Below, piece after piece: positions 26,828-36,286 of a DNA stretch of 64,000 bases (position 1 is the stretch's first letter; every line of letters begins with the position of its first letter). Source of the stretch: Flavobacterium sp. Root420. Its GTDB lineage: Bacteria > Bacteroidota > Bacteroidia > Flavobacteriales > Flavobacteriaceae. Location: contig NZ_LMEF01000029.1 in assembly GCF_001427905.1 (NCBI RefSeq), forward strand, positions 503,303-567,302, in the 5' to 3' direction. The notes beneath the pieces were generated by a model, which was not told the DNA's origin, ran no database searches, and saw nothing but the letters and a program-made list of their open reading frames with translations. The position numbers were made by a program, and so were the translations under genes.

Positions 26828-29251
26828 GTGTTTACAAAAAAGAGCTTATTACCTGTTTTACTCTTTTCGTGCGTCTCGGCCTTCAGCCAGATTTCGTTTG
26901 GAGATTCTAATAAAATTAATGACAACTGGAAATTTAATCTTCAGGATATTTCAGATGCAAAAAACACCACTTTTGACGACAGCAAATGGCAGTCGGTAAA
27001 TGTACCTCACGACTGGAGTGTAAAAGGACAGCTAAGTCCAACGCTGGCAAGCTGTACAGGTTATTTGCCTGGCGGAATTGCCTGGTACAGAAAATCAATC
27101 AATATTCCGCAAGGCAAAGCTGGGGAAAAAGTGTATTTGTATTTTGAAGGCGTTTACAACAGAAGTGAAGTTTTTATCAACGGACATTCTTTAGGAAAAC
27201 GCCCGAATGGTTATATTTCTTTTGCTTACGATGCCACTCCGTTTGTAAAATACGGAGCAGAAAACACGATTTCAGTTCGTGTAGACCACAGTCAAAGTGC
27301 TGATTCAAGATGGTATACGGGTTCAGGGATTTATAGAAATGTTTGGGTAGTTTATGCAAATCCGGTTCATATTGCACAATGGGGCGTTTATGCGTATCCG
27401 GAAGTTAAAAAAGGAACAGGAACTTTGAATGTTGAGGTTGATGTAGAGAATGGATCTTCGGCAAAATCAACTTTAACTGTTATTAATGAATTGATTTCAA
27501 AAGACGGAAAATCTGTTGCAAAAGCTTCCAATAAAGTAGAAGTTGCGGCGAATCAAAGCGGTAAAATTGCAGCTAAATTAAATGTCAAAAATCCACAATT
27601 ATGGGACATAGATCATCCAAATTTATATCAGCTTAAAACGACTGTCCTCAAAGATGGAAAACAAATAGATCAAACCGTTACAAAAACGGGTTTTAGAACG
27701 TTCACTTTTGATCCAAATAATGGTTTTGCACTAAACGGAACCTGGATGAAAATGAAAGGTGTTTGTTTGCATCACGATGCCGGGGTTTTAGGTTCTGCAG
27801 TACCCCGCGAAGTTTGGGAAACCAGATTGAAAACATTAAAAGAAATTGGCGTAAATGCGATCCGTACAAGCCATAATCCACAAGCACCGGTTTTTTATGA
27901 ATTGTGCGATGAATTGGGAATATTGGTATTGAACGAAGCGTATGACGAATGGGAGTTCCCAAAACGTAAATGGTTAGAAGGCTGGAATTACGGAACACCG
28001 GGGTTTGAAGGCTCGTTTGACATTTTTGCAGATTACGCAGAAAAAGATTTAGAAGATTTTGTACGTCGCGACAGAAACCATCTTTCGGTTTTTGCCTGGA
28101 GTATTGGCAATGAGGTAGATTATCCAAACGATCCCTATTCGCACCCAGTTTTAGATAAAGGAAAAGACGGTTTTGGACAAGCGGCTTACGGAGGTTATAA
28201 AAAAGATGCACCAGATGCCATGCGTCTTGGAGTAATAGCAAAACGCTTGGTTGCAGCCGTAAAAAAATACGACAAATCCCGCCCGACAACTGCAGGTCTG
28301 GCCGGTGTTGCGATGTCTAACGAAACAGAATATCCCGGAGCTTTAGATATTACAGGTTATAATTATACAGAAAGCAAATATAAATCGGATCACGAAAAAT
28401 ATCCAAACAGAGTTATTTTCGGAAGCGAGAATGTTCATGATATGGAGCCCTGGCTTGCCGTAAAAAATAACAAACATATTTTTGGACAATTCCTTTGGAC
28501 AGGTATTGATTATTTAGGAGAATCAGGAAGATGGCCTTCAAGAGGATTTTACTCAGGCTTAGTTGATTTCGCCGGAATGATTAAACCTAGAGGTTATTTC
28601 CGTCAATCTTTATGGTCTGATAAACCAATGGCTTACATTGGAACTTATCCATTGAAAGATGAGAAAGAGATTTCGAAAGATGCCTGGGCAATCTGGAATT
28701 ACACTCAAGGTGAAAAAATCCGCGTTGTGTGTTATACAAATGCCGCGAAAGCCCGTTTAGAATTAAACGGAAAAGTAGTGGGCGAAACAAAAGCATATGA
28801 TGAAAAAACAGGAATTATTTATTGGGATATACCATTTGCTGCTGGAAAACTAGAAGCTGTTGGTTTAAATAAAGAGGACAAGGAAGTAAGCAGATACACG
28901 ATTAATTCAACACAACAACCTGTTGAATTAACCATTGCTGATACTAATATCACAGTTGCAAAAGACAAAGGTGTGGCTAAAATTATGGTGCAGCTAAAAG
29001 ATCAAAACGGTCTTCCGGTGATGCTTTCAGATAATGAAATTACCTGCACAATTACTGGTCCGGGGACCTTATTGGGTCTTGAAGCCGGAAACAATAGTGA
29101 TATGACAGATTATACAGATAACGTGCAGCGCGTATTCCACGGCCATATTGCGGCATATATTCAGGCAACGGGAGAATCATCTCAGCCTATAAAAGTTACG
29201 TTTACAAGTCAATGGTTAAAACCGGTTGACGTTACTTTAAATGTGAAGTAA
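26828..29251 (+). CDS. GH2 enzyme, probable beta-galactosidase
   Basis: An 807-residue GH2 enzyme with a signal peptide (1-20, SAFSQ). Domains in order are a sugar-binding jelly roll (about 25-185), an immunoglobulin-like domain (190-290), the TIM barrel (295-600) with acid/base E429 (WSIGNEVDY) and nucleophile E534 (FGSENVHD), a DUF4982-like domain (about 635-700) and a C-terminal beta domain. It lacks the N-x-K-G motif of beta-glucuronidases, in contrast to the two GH2 enzymes of PUL 2, which supports galactose as its sugar. It would remove terminal beta-galactose in the periplasm. The start is a GTG at 26828; no ATG lies nearby in frame. Confidence 0.82.
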   Translation: MFTKKSLLPVLLFSCVSAFSQISFGDSNKINDNWKFNLQDISDAKNTTFDDSKWQSVNVPHDWSVKGQLSPTLASCTGYLPGGIAWYRKSINIPQGKAGEKVYLYFEGVYNRSEVFINGHSLGKRPNGYISFAYDATPFVKYGAENTISVRVDHSQSADSRWYTGSGIYRNVWVVYANPVHIAQWGVYAYPEVKKGTGTLNVEVDVENGSSAKSTLTVINELISKDGKSVAKASNKVEVAANQSGKIAAKLNVKNPQLWDIDHPNLYQLKTTVLKDGKQIDQTVTKTGFRTFTFDPNNGFALNGTWMKMKGVCLHHDAGVLGSAVPREVWETRLKTLKEIGVNAIRTSHNPQAPVFYELCDELGILVLNEAYDEWEFPKRKWLEGWNYGTPGFEGSFDIFADYAEKDLEDFVRRDRNHLSVFAWSIGNEVDYPNDPYSHPVLDKGKDGFGQAAYGGYKKDAPDAMRLGVIAKRLVAAVKKYDKSRPTTAGLAGVAMSNETEYPGALDITGYNYTESKYKSDHEKYPNRVIFGSENVHDMEPWLAVKNNKHIFGQFLWTGIDYLGESGRWPSRGFYSGLVDFAGMIKPRGYFRQSLWSDKPMAYIGTYPLKDEKEISKDAWAIWNYTQGEKIRVVCYTNAAKARLELNGKVVGETKAYDEKTGIIYWDIPFAAGKLEAVGLNKEDKEVSRYTINSTQQPVELTIADTNITVAKDKGVAKIMVQLKDQNGLPVMLSDNEITCTITGPGTLLGLEAGNNSDMTDYTDNVQRVFHGHIAAYIQATGESSQPIKVTFTSQWLKPVDVTLNVK

Positions 29252-29263
29252 GAAGTTAAATGC

Positions 29264-29434
29264 AATTAGTTTTAAGTTCCAACGGAACAACATGTTTATA
29301 GAAAAGATTTATGCGTGCGACCCCCATCGAAACGTGGAAATCTTTTTACATATCGCTCCTCCAGAGCTATATCCGGAACGGATTGTGATTTGCTATAAAT
29401 ATGTTGCTCCTCAGGAGCCAGTCCACACGAATTA
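29264..29434. repeat. Dispersed-repeat-like block before the GH27 gene
   Basis: The 306-bp gap has no gene. It contains two inverted words: GTTCC-aac-GGAAC (about 29276-29288) and GCTCCTcAGGAGC (29406-29418). It also holds CGCTCCTCCAGAGC and two forms of a TATAAATAT / ATAGAAAAG word. The GC-rich centre differs from the flanking DNA. I associate such GCTCC-containing gap repeats with Flavobacterium; no transposase is present. Confidence 0.45.
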
Positions 29435-29557
29435 GTAGTTAGTTTTTAAATTGCCAATTAACCTGTCAGCATTTTGGTTAGCAGACAGGTTAATTGTATT
29501 TAGTGACTAAAAGTTTATTATATTTGAAGTGTATTGTTAACACTTATTAAGATCAAA

Positions 29558-30928
29558 ATGAAAATAAAAAATATAGTTCCGTTGATTTTGGGATTAACTT
29601 TGGTAGTAGTTTCTTCTAGTGCCCAGACAAAAGTTTTTAAAAAAGGGGAATTCAAACAATGGGCACAAACGCCACCGATGGGCTGGAACAGCTGGGATTG
29701 TTATGGTCCGACAGTTGAAGAACACGAAGTTAAAGCCAACGCCGATTATATGGCAAAAAACCTGAAGAAATTCGGTTGGGAATACATCGTTGTTGATATC
29801 AGATGGTTTGTAGAAAATGATAAAGCAGGAGGATACAACCAAACAGATCCACGATATGTAATGGATCAATACGGAAGGTATTTACCAGCCGTAAATCGTT
29901 TTCCATCAGCAAAAGACGCACAAGGATTTAAGCCTTTGGCAGATTATATTCATAAGAGAGGATTAAAATTCGGAATCCATATTATGCGCGGAATCCCGAA
30001 AAAAGCTGTGCAAGACAAAATGCCAATTAAAGGCGCAAAGGGAATCACAGCGGATCAAATTTATACTACAGCGTTGCAATGCGAATGGTTAAAGGACAAT
30101 TACACCGTTCTTGCCGATAAGCCCGGAGCACAAGAATATTATGATTCTATATTTGAGCTTTATGCAAGTTGGGGAGTTGATTTCATCAAAATTGATGATT
30201 TATCCAGACCCTATCACCAAGGCGAAATCAACCTGATTAGAAATGCGATCGACAAATGTGGACGCAAAATCGTATTGAGTACTTCTCCTGGTGAAACTCC
30301 TATAACGGCAGCTCCTCACGTAAAAGAACATGCCAATATGTGGCGTATGGTTGATGATGTATGGGACACCTGGCCACATATTACACATTTAATGAAGGTA
30401 AGCGAGCAATGGTACCCGCATATTGCACCTGGAACATGGCCAGACTGCGATATGATTCCGTTAGGTCGTATTTCGGTTAGGGGAGAACGTGGCGAAGACC
30501 GAATGACGCGCTTAACAAAAGATGAGCAATATACCTTAATTACTTTTTTCAATATTTTTAAATCGCCATTGTTTTTTGGTGGAGATTTGCCAAGCAATGA
30601 TGCTTTTACTTTATCGTTATTAACCAATAAAAATGTGGTTAAAATGCACAATGAAAGTACCGATGTAAAACAACTTTTCCAGAAAGACGGAAAAATTGCG
30701 GTGACTTCAAAGAATCCTAAAGACGGAAGTGTGTATCTGGCTTTGTTTAATATTTCGGATACAGCTTCAGAAACTGTTTCAGTAAACCTTTCTGATTTAG
30801 GAATTTCCGGAAATACAGAAGTCTTAAATATGTGGACAGGCGAGAAATCGAAAGTTGCTGCTGCAGCAATTTCGGCACAATTAAAACCTCACAGCTCAAT
30901 TCTGTATCAGTTAAAAGCTAAAAAATAA
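29558..30928 (+). CDS. GH27 glycoside hydrolase, candidate beta-L-arabinopyranosidase
   Basis: A 456-residue GH27 enzyme with signal peptide (1-23, SSSAQ). The opening TPPMGWNSWDCYG block (about 39-51) and FIKIDD with nucleophile D213 are family hallmarks; D267 in RMVDDVW is the likely acid/base. In alpha-galactosidases the pocket motif is D-D-x-W, but here it is D80-I81-R-W. The Asp-to-Ile change at the second position is what was described for the Streptomyces avermitilis GH27 beta-L-arabinopyranosidase, whose sugar lacks the C6 hydroxyl. The ATG at 29558 is chosen over a TTG 24 bp upstream. The stop overlaps the GH51 start by one base. Substrate call is inference. Confidence 0.82.
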   Translation: MKIKNIVPLILGLTLVVVSSSAQTKVFKKGEFKQWAQTPPMGWNSWDCYGPTVEEHEVKANADYMAKNLKKFGWEYIVVDIRWFVENDKAGGYNQTDPRYVMDQYGRYLPAVNRFPSAKDAQGFKPLADYIHKRGLKFGIHIMRGIPKKAVQDKMPIKGAKGITADQIYTTALQCEWLKDNYTVLADKPGAQEYYDSIFELYASWGVDFIKIDDLSRPYHQGEINLIRNAIDKCGRKIVLSTSPGETPITAAPHVKEHANMWRMVDDVWDTWPHITHLMKVSEQWYPHIAPGTWPDCDMIPLGRISVRGERGEDRMTRLTKDEQYTLITFFNIFKSPLFFGGDLPSNDAFTLSLLTNKNVVKMHNESTDVKQLFQKDGKIAVTSKNPKDGSVYLALFNISDTASETVSVNLSDLGISGNTEVLNMWTGEKSKVAAAAISAQLKPHSSILYQLKAKK

Positions 30929-33483
30929 TGAGAAAAAATTTACCAAAAAGTATTTTGCTTGTGTTATTACTTTTTAATATTGTTTTTACTGCAACTGCAT
31001 TTGAAATAAAAGTAAAAGACGAGAAACCAGATAAGGTCTATCTGTTTGCTTATTCAACATTAAAAAATAATGGGAGAAACGGACTTCACTTTGCCTGGAG
31101 CACAGATCAGAAAAATTGGTTTGCAATAGGTCCTGAGCACAGCTTTTTAAAATCAGATTATGGAAGCTGGGAACCAACAGGCAAATGTATGCAGGACCCC
31201 TTCTTTTTGAAAGATGATGCAGGAATTTTTCATTGTTTTTGGGAAGTAACTGATGACGTTTTTGCACATTCTTCAAGCAGAGATCTCATAATCTGGAAAA
31301 GGCAGGATTACATTCCGGCCATGAAAAGTGTAGAAAAAAAACAAGAAGCCAAATTTATCATTCATGATGTAAAAGTAAGCCGTAAAAACGGTCAGTATAA
31401 GATACATTGGACAGCAGAAAATGCGCATTACAGCAATACAACTATAGATTTTAAAAACTATAGTGAGGCAGTGATTGATCCGGATAAAAACCCTGATCTG
31501 CGAACGGAAATTATAATAGAAGGACAGACTGTAAAAGGAACAATAACAGAGGTTGACTGGAGTTTGGTAGATTCAATGATCAAAAGTATAGAATCTTCAA
31601 AATTCAGGGACAAACAAAATGATGCTTCACCAAAAAGTGACAGCTTACTGTTTAAAAAACTAAAGCCGGTTACTGCTCAGATTAGCATAGAAGGCAAAGA
31701 TTCAAAAAAAATAAGCAACATGCTTACGGGTATCTTTTTTGAAGATATTAATTATGCGGCAGATGGAGGTTTATATGCAGAACTGATACAAAATCGTGAT
31801 TTTGAATATTCGGTTAATGATAAAAAAGGCAAGGATGAAAAATGGAATGCTTCAATGGCCTGGAATGGCAGTTTTAAAGTTGCAAAAGACAATCCAATTC
31901 ATCCTAATAATTCAAATTATGCAATAATTTCAAAAGGGGCGATAAGCAACACCGGATTTGATGGCATTGCTCTTAAAGCAAATGAAAAATATGATTTTAG
32001 TGTGTTTGCAAAAGGAGCAGGTTTTGTTGTTAAGCTAAAAACGGCTTCTGGAGAAACTTTAGCGGAAGCTGCTTTAAAGCCTGGTTCTTCATGGAAAAAA
32101 TTAAGTGCGGTTTTAAAACCATCTAAAACGGTAACTGATGGACATTTGGAAATTAGTACCGCAGGTGAAACAGCTCTGGACATGGTTTCGCTTTTTCCTC
32201 AAAAAACATTTAAGGGCCATAAAAATGGATTGCGGGCAGATCTTGCTGAGACTATTGCAGCTATGCAACCTAAGTTTATGCGTTTTCCGGGAGGATGTGT
32301 GGCGCATGGGGATGGGCTTCATAATATTTATCGTTGGAAAAATACCATTGGTCCCTTAGAGGCCAGAATTCCAATGCGCAATATTTGGGGGTATCATCAG
32401 TCGCTTGGTTTGGGATATTTTGAATATTTTCAGTTTTGCGAAGATATGGGAGCAAAAGCAGTTCCGGTTTTAGCAGCCGGTGTACCATGTCAAAATTCTT
32501 CTGATGGAGGCGCCGGACAGCAATTTGGGATTCCAATGCAGGAAATGGATGAGTATGTTCAGGATGTTTTAGATTTAATTGAATATGCAAATGGAAGCGC
32601 AGCCAGTGTTTGGGGTAAAAAACGTGCTGAAGCAGGTCATCCAAAACCTTTTAATTTAAAATATATTGGTATTGGAAACGAAGATCTTATTAGCGATGTT
32701 TTTGAAGAGCGTTATAGAATGATTATAAAAGCAGTACAGCAAAAATACCCTGAAATCATTGTAATTGGTACTGTTGGCCCATTCAATGAAGGAACAGATT
32801 ATAATGAAGGCTGGGCAATTGCAGATGATCTAAAACTGCCAATTGTAGACGAACATTATTATCAAAGTCCAGGCTGGTTTATTAATAATCAGGATTTTTA
32901 CGATAGTTATGATCGCACGAAATCAAAAGTATATTTAGGAGAATATGCTTCGCGTGCTAATAAATTTTACAACGCTTTGTCTGAGGCAATATATTTAACG
33001 GCTGTTGAACGCAATGGAGATGTAGTTTCAATGGCCTCTTATGCGCCATTGTTAGCCCGTGAAAAACATGTTCAATGGAACCCTGATTTGATTTATTTTA
33101 CAGGAAATGAAGTAAAACCTACAGTCAATTATTTTGTACAGCAGCTGTATGGTCAAAATCCCGGAGATATTTATCTGCAAAATACAGTTAAGCTTTCCAA
33201 TGCTGATAATGAAGTTAATAAACGTTTTGGCGTATCTGTGGTACAAGATAACGCCTCGGGTGATCTAATTATAAAGTTAGTAAACATTCTTCCGGTTTCT
33301 GTAACACCTTTGATTGATTTAAAAGATCTTTCGACAACTGAAAATGTAAGTTATACAGTTCTTTCAGGAAATCCAACACATACAACAGTAAGACCAGTCA
33401 TTGAAAAAGTAACAATTAAAGAAGCGTTTTCGAAAGAACTGCCTCCTTATTCTTTCACTGTAATACGCATAAAAACGAGATAG
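30928..33483 (+). CDS. GH51 alpha-L-arabinofuranosidase with N-terminal propeller-like domain
   Basis: An 851-residue enzyme with a signal peptide (1-24). Residues 30-200 look like part of a GH43-type propeller (WSTDQKNWF, MQDPFFLKDD-GIFHCFWE, SSRDLIIWKR). They do not seem to hold a full catalytic triad. From about 250 the GH51 pattern begins: GIFFEDINYAADGG, a carbohydrate-binding insert (about 310-420), FRFPGG-like MRFPGGCVAHGD, acid/base E585 (GIGNEDL) and nucleophile E672 (LGEYAS), then a beta-sandwich. It would remove arabinofuranose side chains. It overlaps the GH27 gene by one base, so both exo-acting arabinosidases are made together. Confidence 0.88.
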   Translation: MRKNLPKSILLVLLLFNIVFTATAFEIKVKDEKPDKVYLFAYSTLKNNGRNGLHFAWSTDQKNWFAIGPEHSFLKSDYGSWEPTGKCMQDPFFLKDDAGIFHCFWEVTDDVFAHSSSRDLIIWKRQDYIPAMKSVEKKQEAKFIIHDVKVSRKNGQYKIHWTAENAHYSNTTIDFKNYSEAVIDPDKNPDLRTEIIIEGQTVKGTITEVDWSLVDSMIKSIESSKFRDKQNDASPKSDSLLFKKLKPVTAQISIEGKDSKKISNMLTGIFFEDINYAADGGLYAELIQNRDFEYSVNDKKGKDEKWNASMAWNGSFKVAKDNPIHPNNSNYAIISKGAISNTGFDGIALKANEKYDFSVFAKGAGFVVKLKTASGETLAEAALKPGSSWKKLSAVLKPSKTVTDGHLEISTAGETALDMVSLFPQKTFKGHKNGLRADLAETIAAMQPKFMRFPGGCVAHGDGLHNIYRWKNTIGPLEARIPMRNIWGYHQSLGLGYFEYFQFCEDMGAKAVPVLAAGVPCQNSSDGGAGQQFGIPMQEMDEYVQDVLDLIEYANGSAASVWGKKRAEAGHPKPFNLKYIGIGNEDLISDVFEERYRMIIKAVQQKYPEIIVIGTVGPFNEGTDYNEGWAIADDLKLPIVDEHYYQSPGWFINNQDFYDSYDRTKSKVYLGEYASRANKFYNALSEAIYLTAVERNGDVVSMASYAPLLAREKHVQWNPDLIYFTGNEVKPTVNYFVQQLYGQNPGDIYLQNTVKLSNADNEVNKRFGVSVVQDNASGDLIIKLVNILPVSVTPLIDLKDLSTTENVSYTVLSGNPTHTTVRPVIEKVTIKEAFSKELPPYSFTVIRIKTR

Positions 33484-33542
33484 CTGTACATGATTCCTGA
33501 TCAAATTTTGAAAAAGAATACAGCATAAAAAATTAATTAATA

Positions 33543-35480
33543 ATGAAAAAAACACATTTTACTCTTGTATTATTTTTAATGATTTTTAATCTTTTACAAG
33601 CTCAAAACAATACTACAAAAGGAATTCCACCTGTAATTGCAGAGAAAGATTTAACAGCTTATTTATTTGTTTACTTCACAGGAAATTCTGTTGAAGATGA
33701 AGCGGTTCGATTTGCCATTAGTGCAGATGGTTATCACTATTATCATCTCAATGACAATAAACCAGTTTTAGACAGCAAAGTAATCAGCTCAACGGGAGGC
33801 GTTCGTGATCCGCATATTTTGCGGGGCGAGGATGGCAAAACATTTTATATGGTTTTGACCGATATGACCTCTTCGAAAGGTTGGGACAGTAATCGTGCGA
33901 TGGTTTTGCTAAAAAGTACGGATCTTGTAAACTGGAAAAGTAGCGTTGTAAACATTCAAACGACATTTCCCGGAAACGAGAATCTGAAAAGAGTTTGGGC
34001 ACCGCAGACTATTTATGATGCCAAAACGGGAAAATATCTGATTTACTTTAGTTTGCAACATGCAGGGGGTCCGGACAAAATCTATTACGCTTACGCCAAT
34101 AAAGATTTTACAGGTTTTGAAAGCGTTCCAAAATTGTTATTTGTTCCAAAATCTGAAAAATCCTGTATTGACGGCGATATTATTGAGAAAGATGGCGTGT
34201 ATCATCTTTTTTATAAAACAGAAACCGAAAAAGCGGGAATAAAAGTAGCCACAACAACCGATCTGACTTCCGGGAATTGGACAGAAAATGACAATTATCT
34301 GCAACAGACAAAAGATCCTGTAGAAGGTGCAGGTGTTTTTAAATTAAACAATTCTGATGATTATATCTTGATGTATGACCTCTATACAAAGGGGAAATAT
34401 CAATTTACAAAAAGTAAAGATCTGGAAAACTTCGCCGTAATTGACAAAGATATTTCAATGGATTTTAATCCGCGTCACGGAACAATTTTGCCAATTACGC
34501 GATCTGAGCTGAAAAGATTAATTGCGAAATGGGGAATGCCGGAGCAATTTCCAAAAATAAATAATAATCCTGTTTTAGAAGGATATTATGCTGATCCTGA
34601 AATTTTATATTCAAACAAAACAAAAAAATATTATATCTATCCAACCAGTGATGGTTTTGATGGCTGGTCGGGAAATTATTTCAAAACTTTCTCATCAGAT
34701 AATTTGACAGACTGGAAAGACGAAGGAATTATCGTAGATCTGCGAAAAGATGTAAGCTGGGCCAACCGAAATGCCTGGGCGCCTTGTATTGTAGAGAAAA
34801 AGATAAAAGGAAAATACAAGTATTTTTATTATTTCACAGCGGCCCAAAAAATTGGAGTAGCCTCTTCAGATAATCCGACTGGACCTTTTACAGACAGCGG
34901 AAAAGCTTTGATAAATAAAAGACCCGATGGAGTAAAAGGTGGTCAGGAAATTGATCCGGATGTTTTTACAGATCCTAAAACAGGAAAAAGTTATTTGTAT
35001 TGGGGAAATGGGTATATGGCTGTAGCTGAATTGAATGCTGATATGATTTCGATTAAGGAAGGAAGTACCAAATTAATTCAGGTTGATAAAACTTTCAGGG
35101 AAGGAACTTATATCATCTACCGAAAAGGAATTTATTATTTTTTATGGAGTGAAGACGATACCAGAAGCCCAAATTATAAAGTAAGATACGGAACCTCAAA
35201 ATCGCCTTTAGGGCCAATTGAAATTCCGGAAAATAATATAGTAATTCAGGGAATTCCTGATCAGGGAATTTACGCAACAGGACATAATTCGGTTTTGCAA
35301 ATTCCAAAGAGAGACCAATGGTACATTACCTATCACCGTTTTTCTTATCCAACAGGAATAAAAATGGGAGAGGCCGGTGGTTTCCACAGAGAAGTTTGTA
35401 TTGATAAATTAGAGTTTAATACCGATGGAACAATCAGGCAGGTAACGCCAACCCACACCGGAATAAATGCAATAAAATAG
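33543..35480 (+). CDS. Two-domain GH43 enzyme
   Basis: A 645-residue protein with signal peptide (1-20) and two five-bladed GH43 propellers. Domain 1 (about 35-330) shows base D89 (GGVRDPHI), an Asp at 210-212 (CIDGD) and acid E261 (PVEGAG). Domain 2 (about 340-640) shows D351 (YADPEI), an Asp pair at 471-473 (EIDPDVF) and E520 (REGTY). Both triads look complete, so both halves may be active. GH43 enzymes are usually arabinofuranosidases, arabinanases, xylosidases or exo-beta-1,3-galactanases; the exact pair here is not decided by sequence. It is the last gene of PUL 1 and is followed by a terminator. Confidence 0.85.
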   Translation: MKKTHFTLVLFLMIFNLLQAQNNTTKGIPPVIAEKDLTAYLFVYFTGNSVEDEAVRFAISADGYHYYHLNDNKPVLDSKVISSTGGVRDPHILRGEDGKTFYMVLTDMTSSKGWDSNRAMVLLKSTDLVNWKSSVVNIQTTFPGNENLKRVWAPQTIYDAKTGKYLIYFSLQHAGGPDKIYYAYANKDFTGFESVPKLLFVPKSEKSCIDGDIIEKDGVYHLFYKTETEKAGIKVATTTDLTSGNWTENDNYLQQTKDPVEGAGVFKLNNSDDYILMYDLYTKGKYQFTKSKDLENFAVIDKDISMDFNPRHGTILPITRSELKRLIAKWGMPEQFPKINNNPVLEGYYADPEILYSNKTKKYYIYPTSDGFDGWSGNYFKTFSSDNLTDWKDEGIIVDLRKDVSWANRNAWAPCIVEKKIKGKYKYFYYFTAAQKIGVASSDNPTGPFTDSGKALINKRPDGVKGGQEIDPDVFTDPKTGKSYLYWGNGYMAVAELNADMISIKEGSTKLIQVDKTFREGTYIIYRKGIYYFLWSEDDTRSPNYKVRYGTSKSPLGPIEIPENNIVIQGIPDQGIYATGHNSVLQIPKRDQWYITYHRFSYPTGIKMGEAGGFHREVCIDKLEFNTDGTIRQVTPTHTGINAIK

Positions 35481-35507
35481 CTTATATTCTTATTTTTTGA
35501 AAAAATT

Positions 35508-35541
35508 AAAAGCCATTTCTGTCAAAAGAAATGGCTTTTTT
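35508..35541 (+). terminator. Terminator at the end of PUL 1
   Basis: AAAAGCCATTTCT and AGAAATGGCTTTT pair over 13 bp with a 6-base loop and end in T residues. It sits 28 bp after the GH43 stop. Confidence 0.9.
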
Positions 35542-35830
35542 GCGTTTATTGAATTGACCAGAATATAATTGTAATAAAAAAAGCAATAGTGTAAGTTTTG
35601 TTTAGTTATATAAGTAAAACGTTAAACGTATTTTATGAAATGTCAGTAAAAATTGATGTTTTGGATTTAATTACAACTGTTGGTTATATTCTATAAGATG
35701 GTTTGTAAGAAAAAAAATAGAGATTCTCCGTAATATTGCGATATGAAGTGTTGCTGTGACATTTTATATTTTTAAATAACTTTTAATACTGTAACTAGTT
35801 CTTTATTAGGTAGTTGTTAGGAGTTTTCTA
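35542..35830. other. AT-rich gap with a short relic of the next gene
   Basis: No full gene. An 18-codon frame (ATG at 35640) encodes MSVKIDVLD, and the next gene has the same VKIDVLD near its end (about 36175-36195), with 17 identical bases. This may be the remnant of a duplicated copy or chance. Several near-matches to TAnnTTTG are present but none is exact. Confidence 0.35.
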
Positions 35831-36286
35831 GTGATAGATTCGTTTATTTTAATACTATTAATTATTATGTTCATTTCCCTTACCCAAGACCAACTGCAAT
35901 TTTACTATGGATCTCTACGATGGCAATACGATTTTAATGAAATTGAAGATCTTATTTTGCTCAAAAAGAAGAAGACTTATCTTTTTATAAACAGTGCTTT
36001 TATTTTAGTTACAGCGTTAGCCTATTATTGCATGCTTTTTACTGATTTAATGGATTTATACTATGTAATACCAACGTTACTTTGTTACACAATTCTAATC
36101 ATCTTAAGATTTCATAACAAGATCGATTTTGAATATTATGTAATTGTAAAAGACATTTACCAAAAAGAAATTAAGGTTAAAATTGATGTTTTGGACCGCC
36201 CGTTAATTGGAAAACAAATCGATGAGTATCTCAATCATGAATATTATCGAATCTTGGCATCAAACCAAAAATTAGCATTAAAATGA
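35831..36286 (+). CDS. Membrane protein of unknown function
   Basis: A 151-residue protein with an N-terminal hydrophobic helix (about 4-16) and two helices at about 50-70 and 76-92, followed by a soluble C-terminal part with VIVKDIYQKEIKVKIDV. The start is a GTG at 35831; an ATG 36 bp later is an alternative that shortens the first helix. Its stop overlaps the ATG of the next tiny gene (ATGA). No family recognised. Confidence 0.55.
   Translation: MIDSFILILLIIMFISLTQDQLQFYYGSLRWQYDFNEIEDLILLKKKKTYLFINSAFILVTALAYYCMLFTDLMDLYYVIPTLLCYTILIILRFHNKIDFEYYVIVKDIYQKEIKVKIDVLDRPLIGKQIDEYLNHEYYRILASNQKLALK

Noticed and set aside
27702..28289. 195-codon minus-strand frame inside the GH2 gene
   Set aside because: Antisense shadow of a gene with clear GH2 active-site motifs.
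29534..29557. Upstream TTG start for the GH27 gene
   Set aside because: The ATG at 29558 gives a clean signal peptide; the extra eight residues do not.
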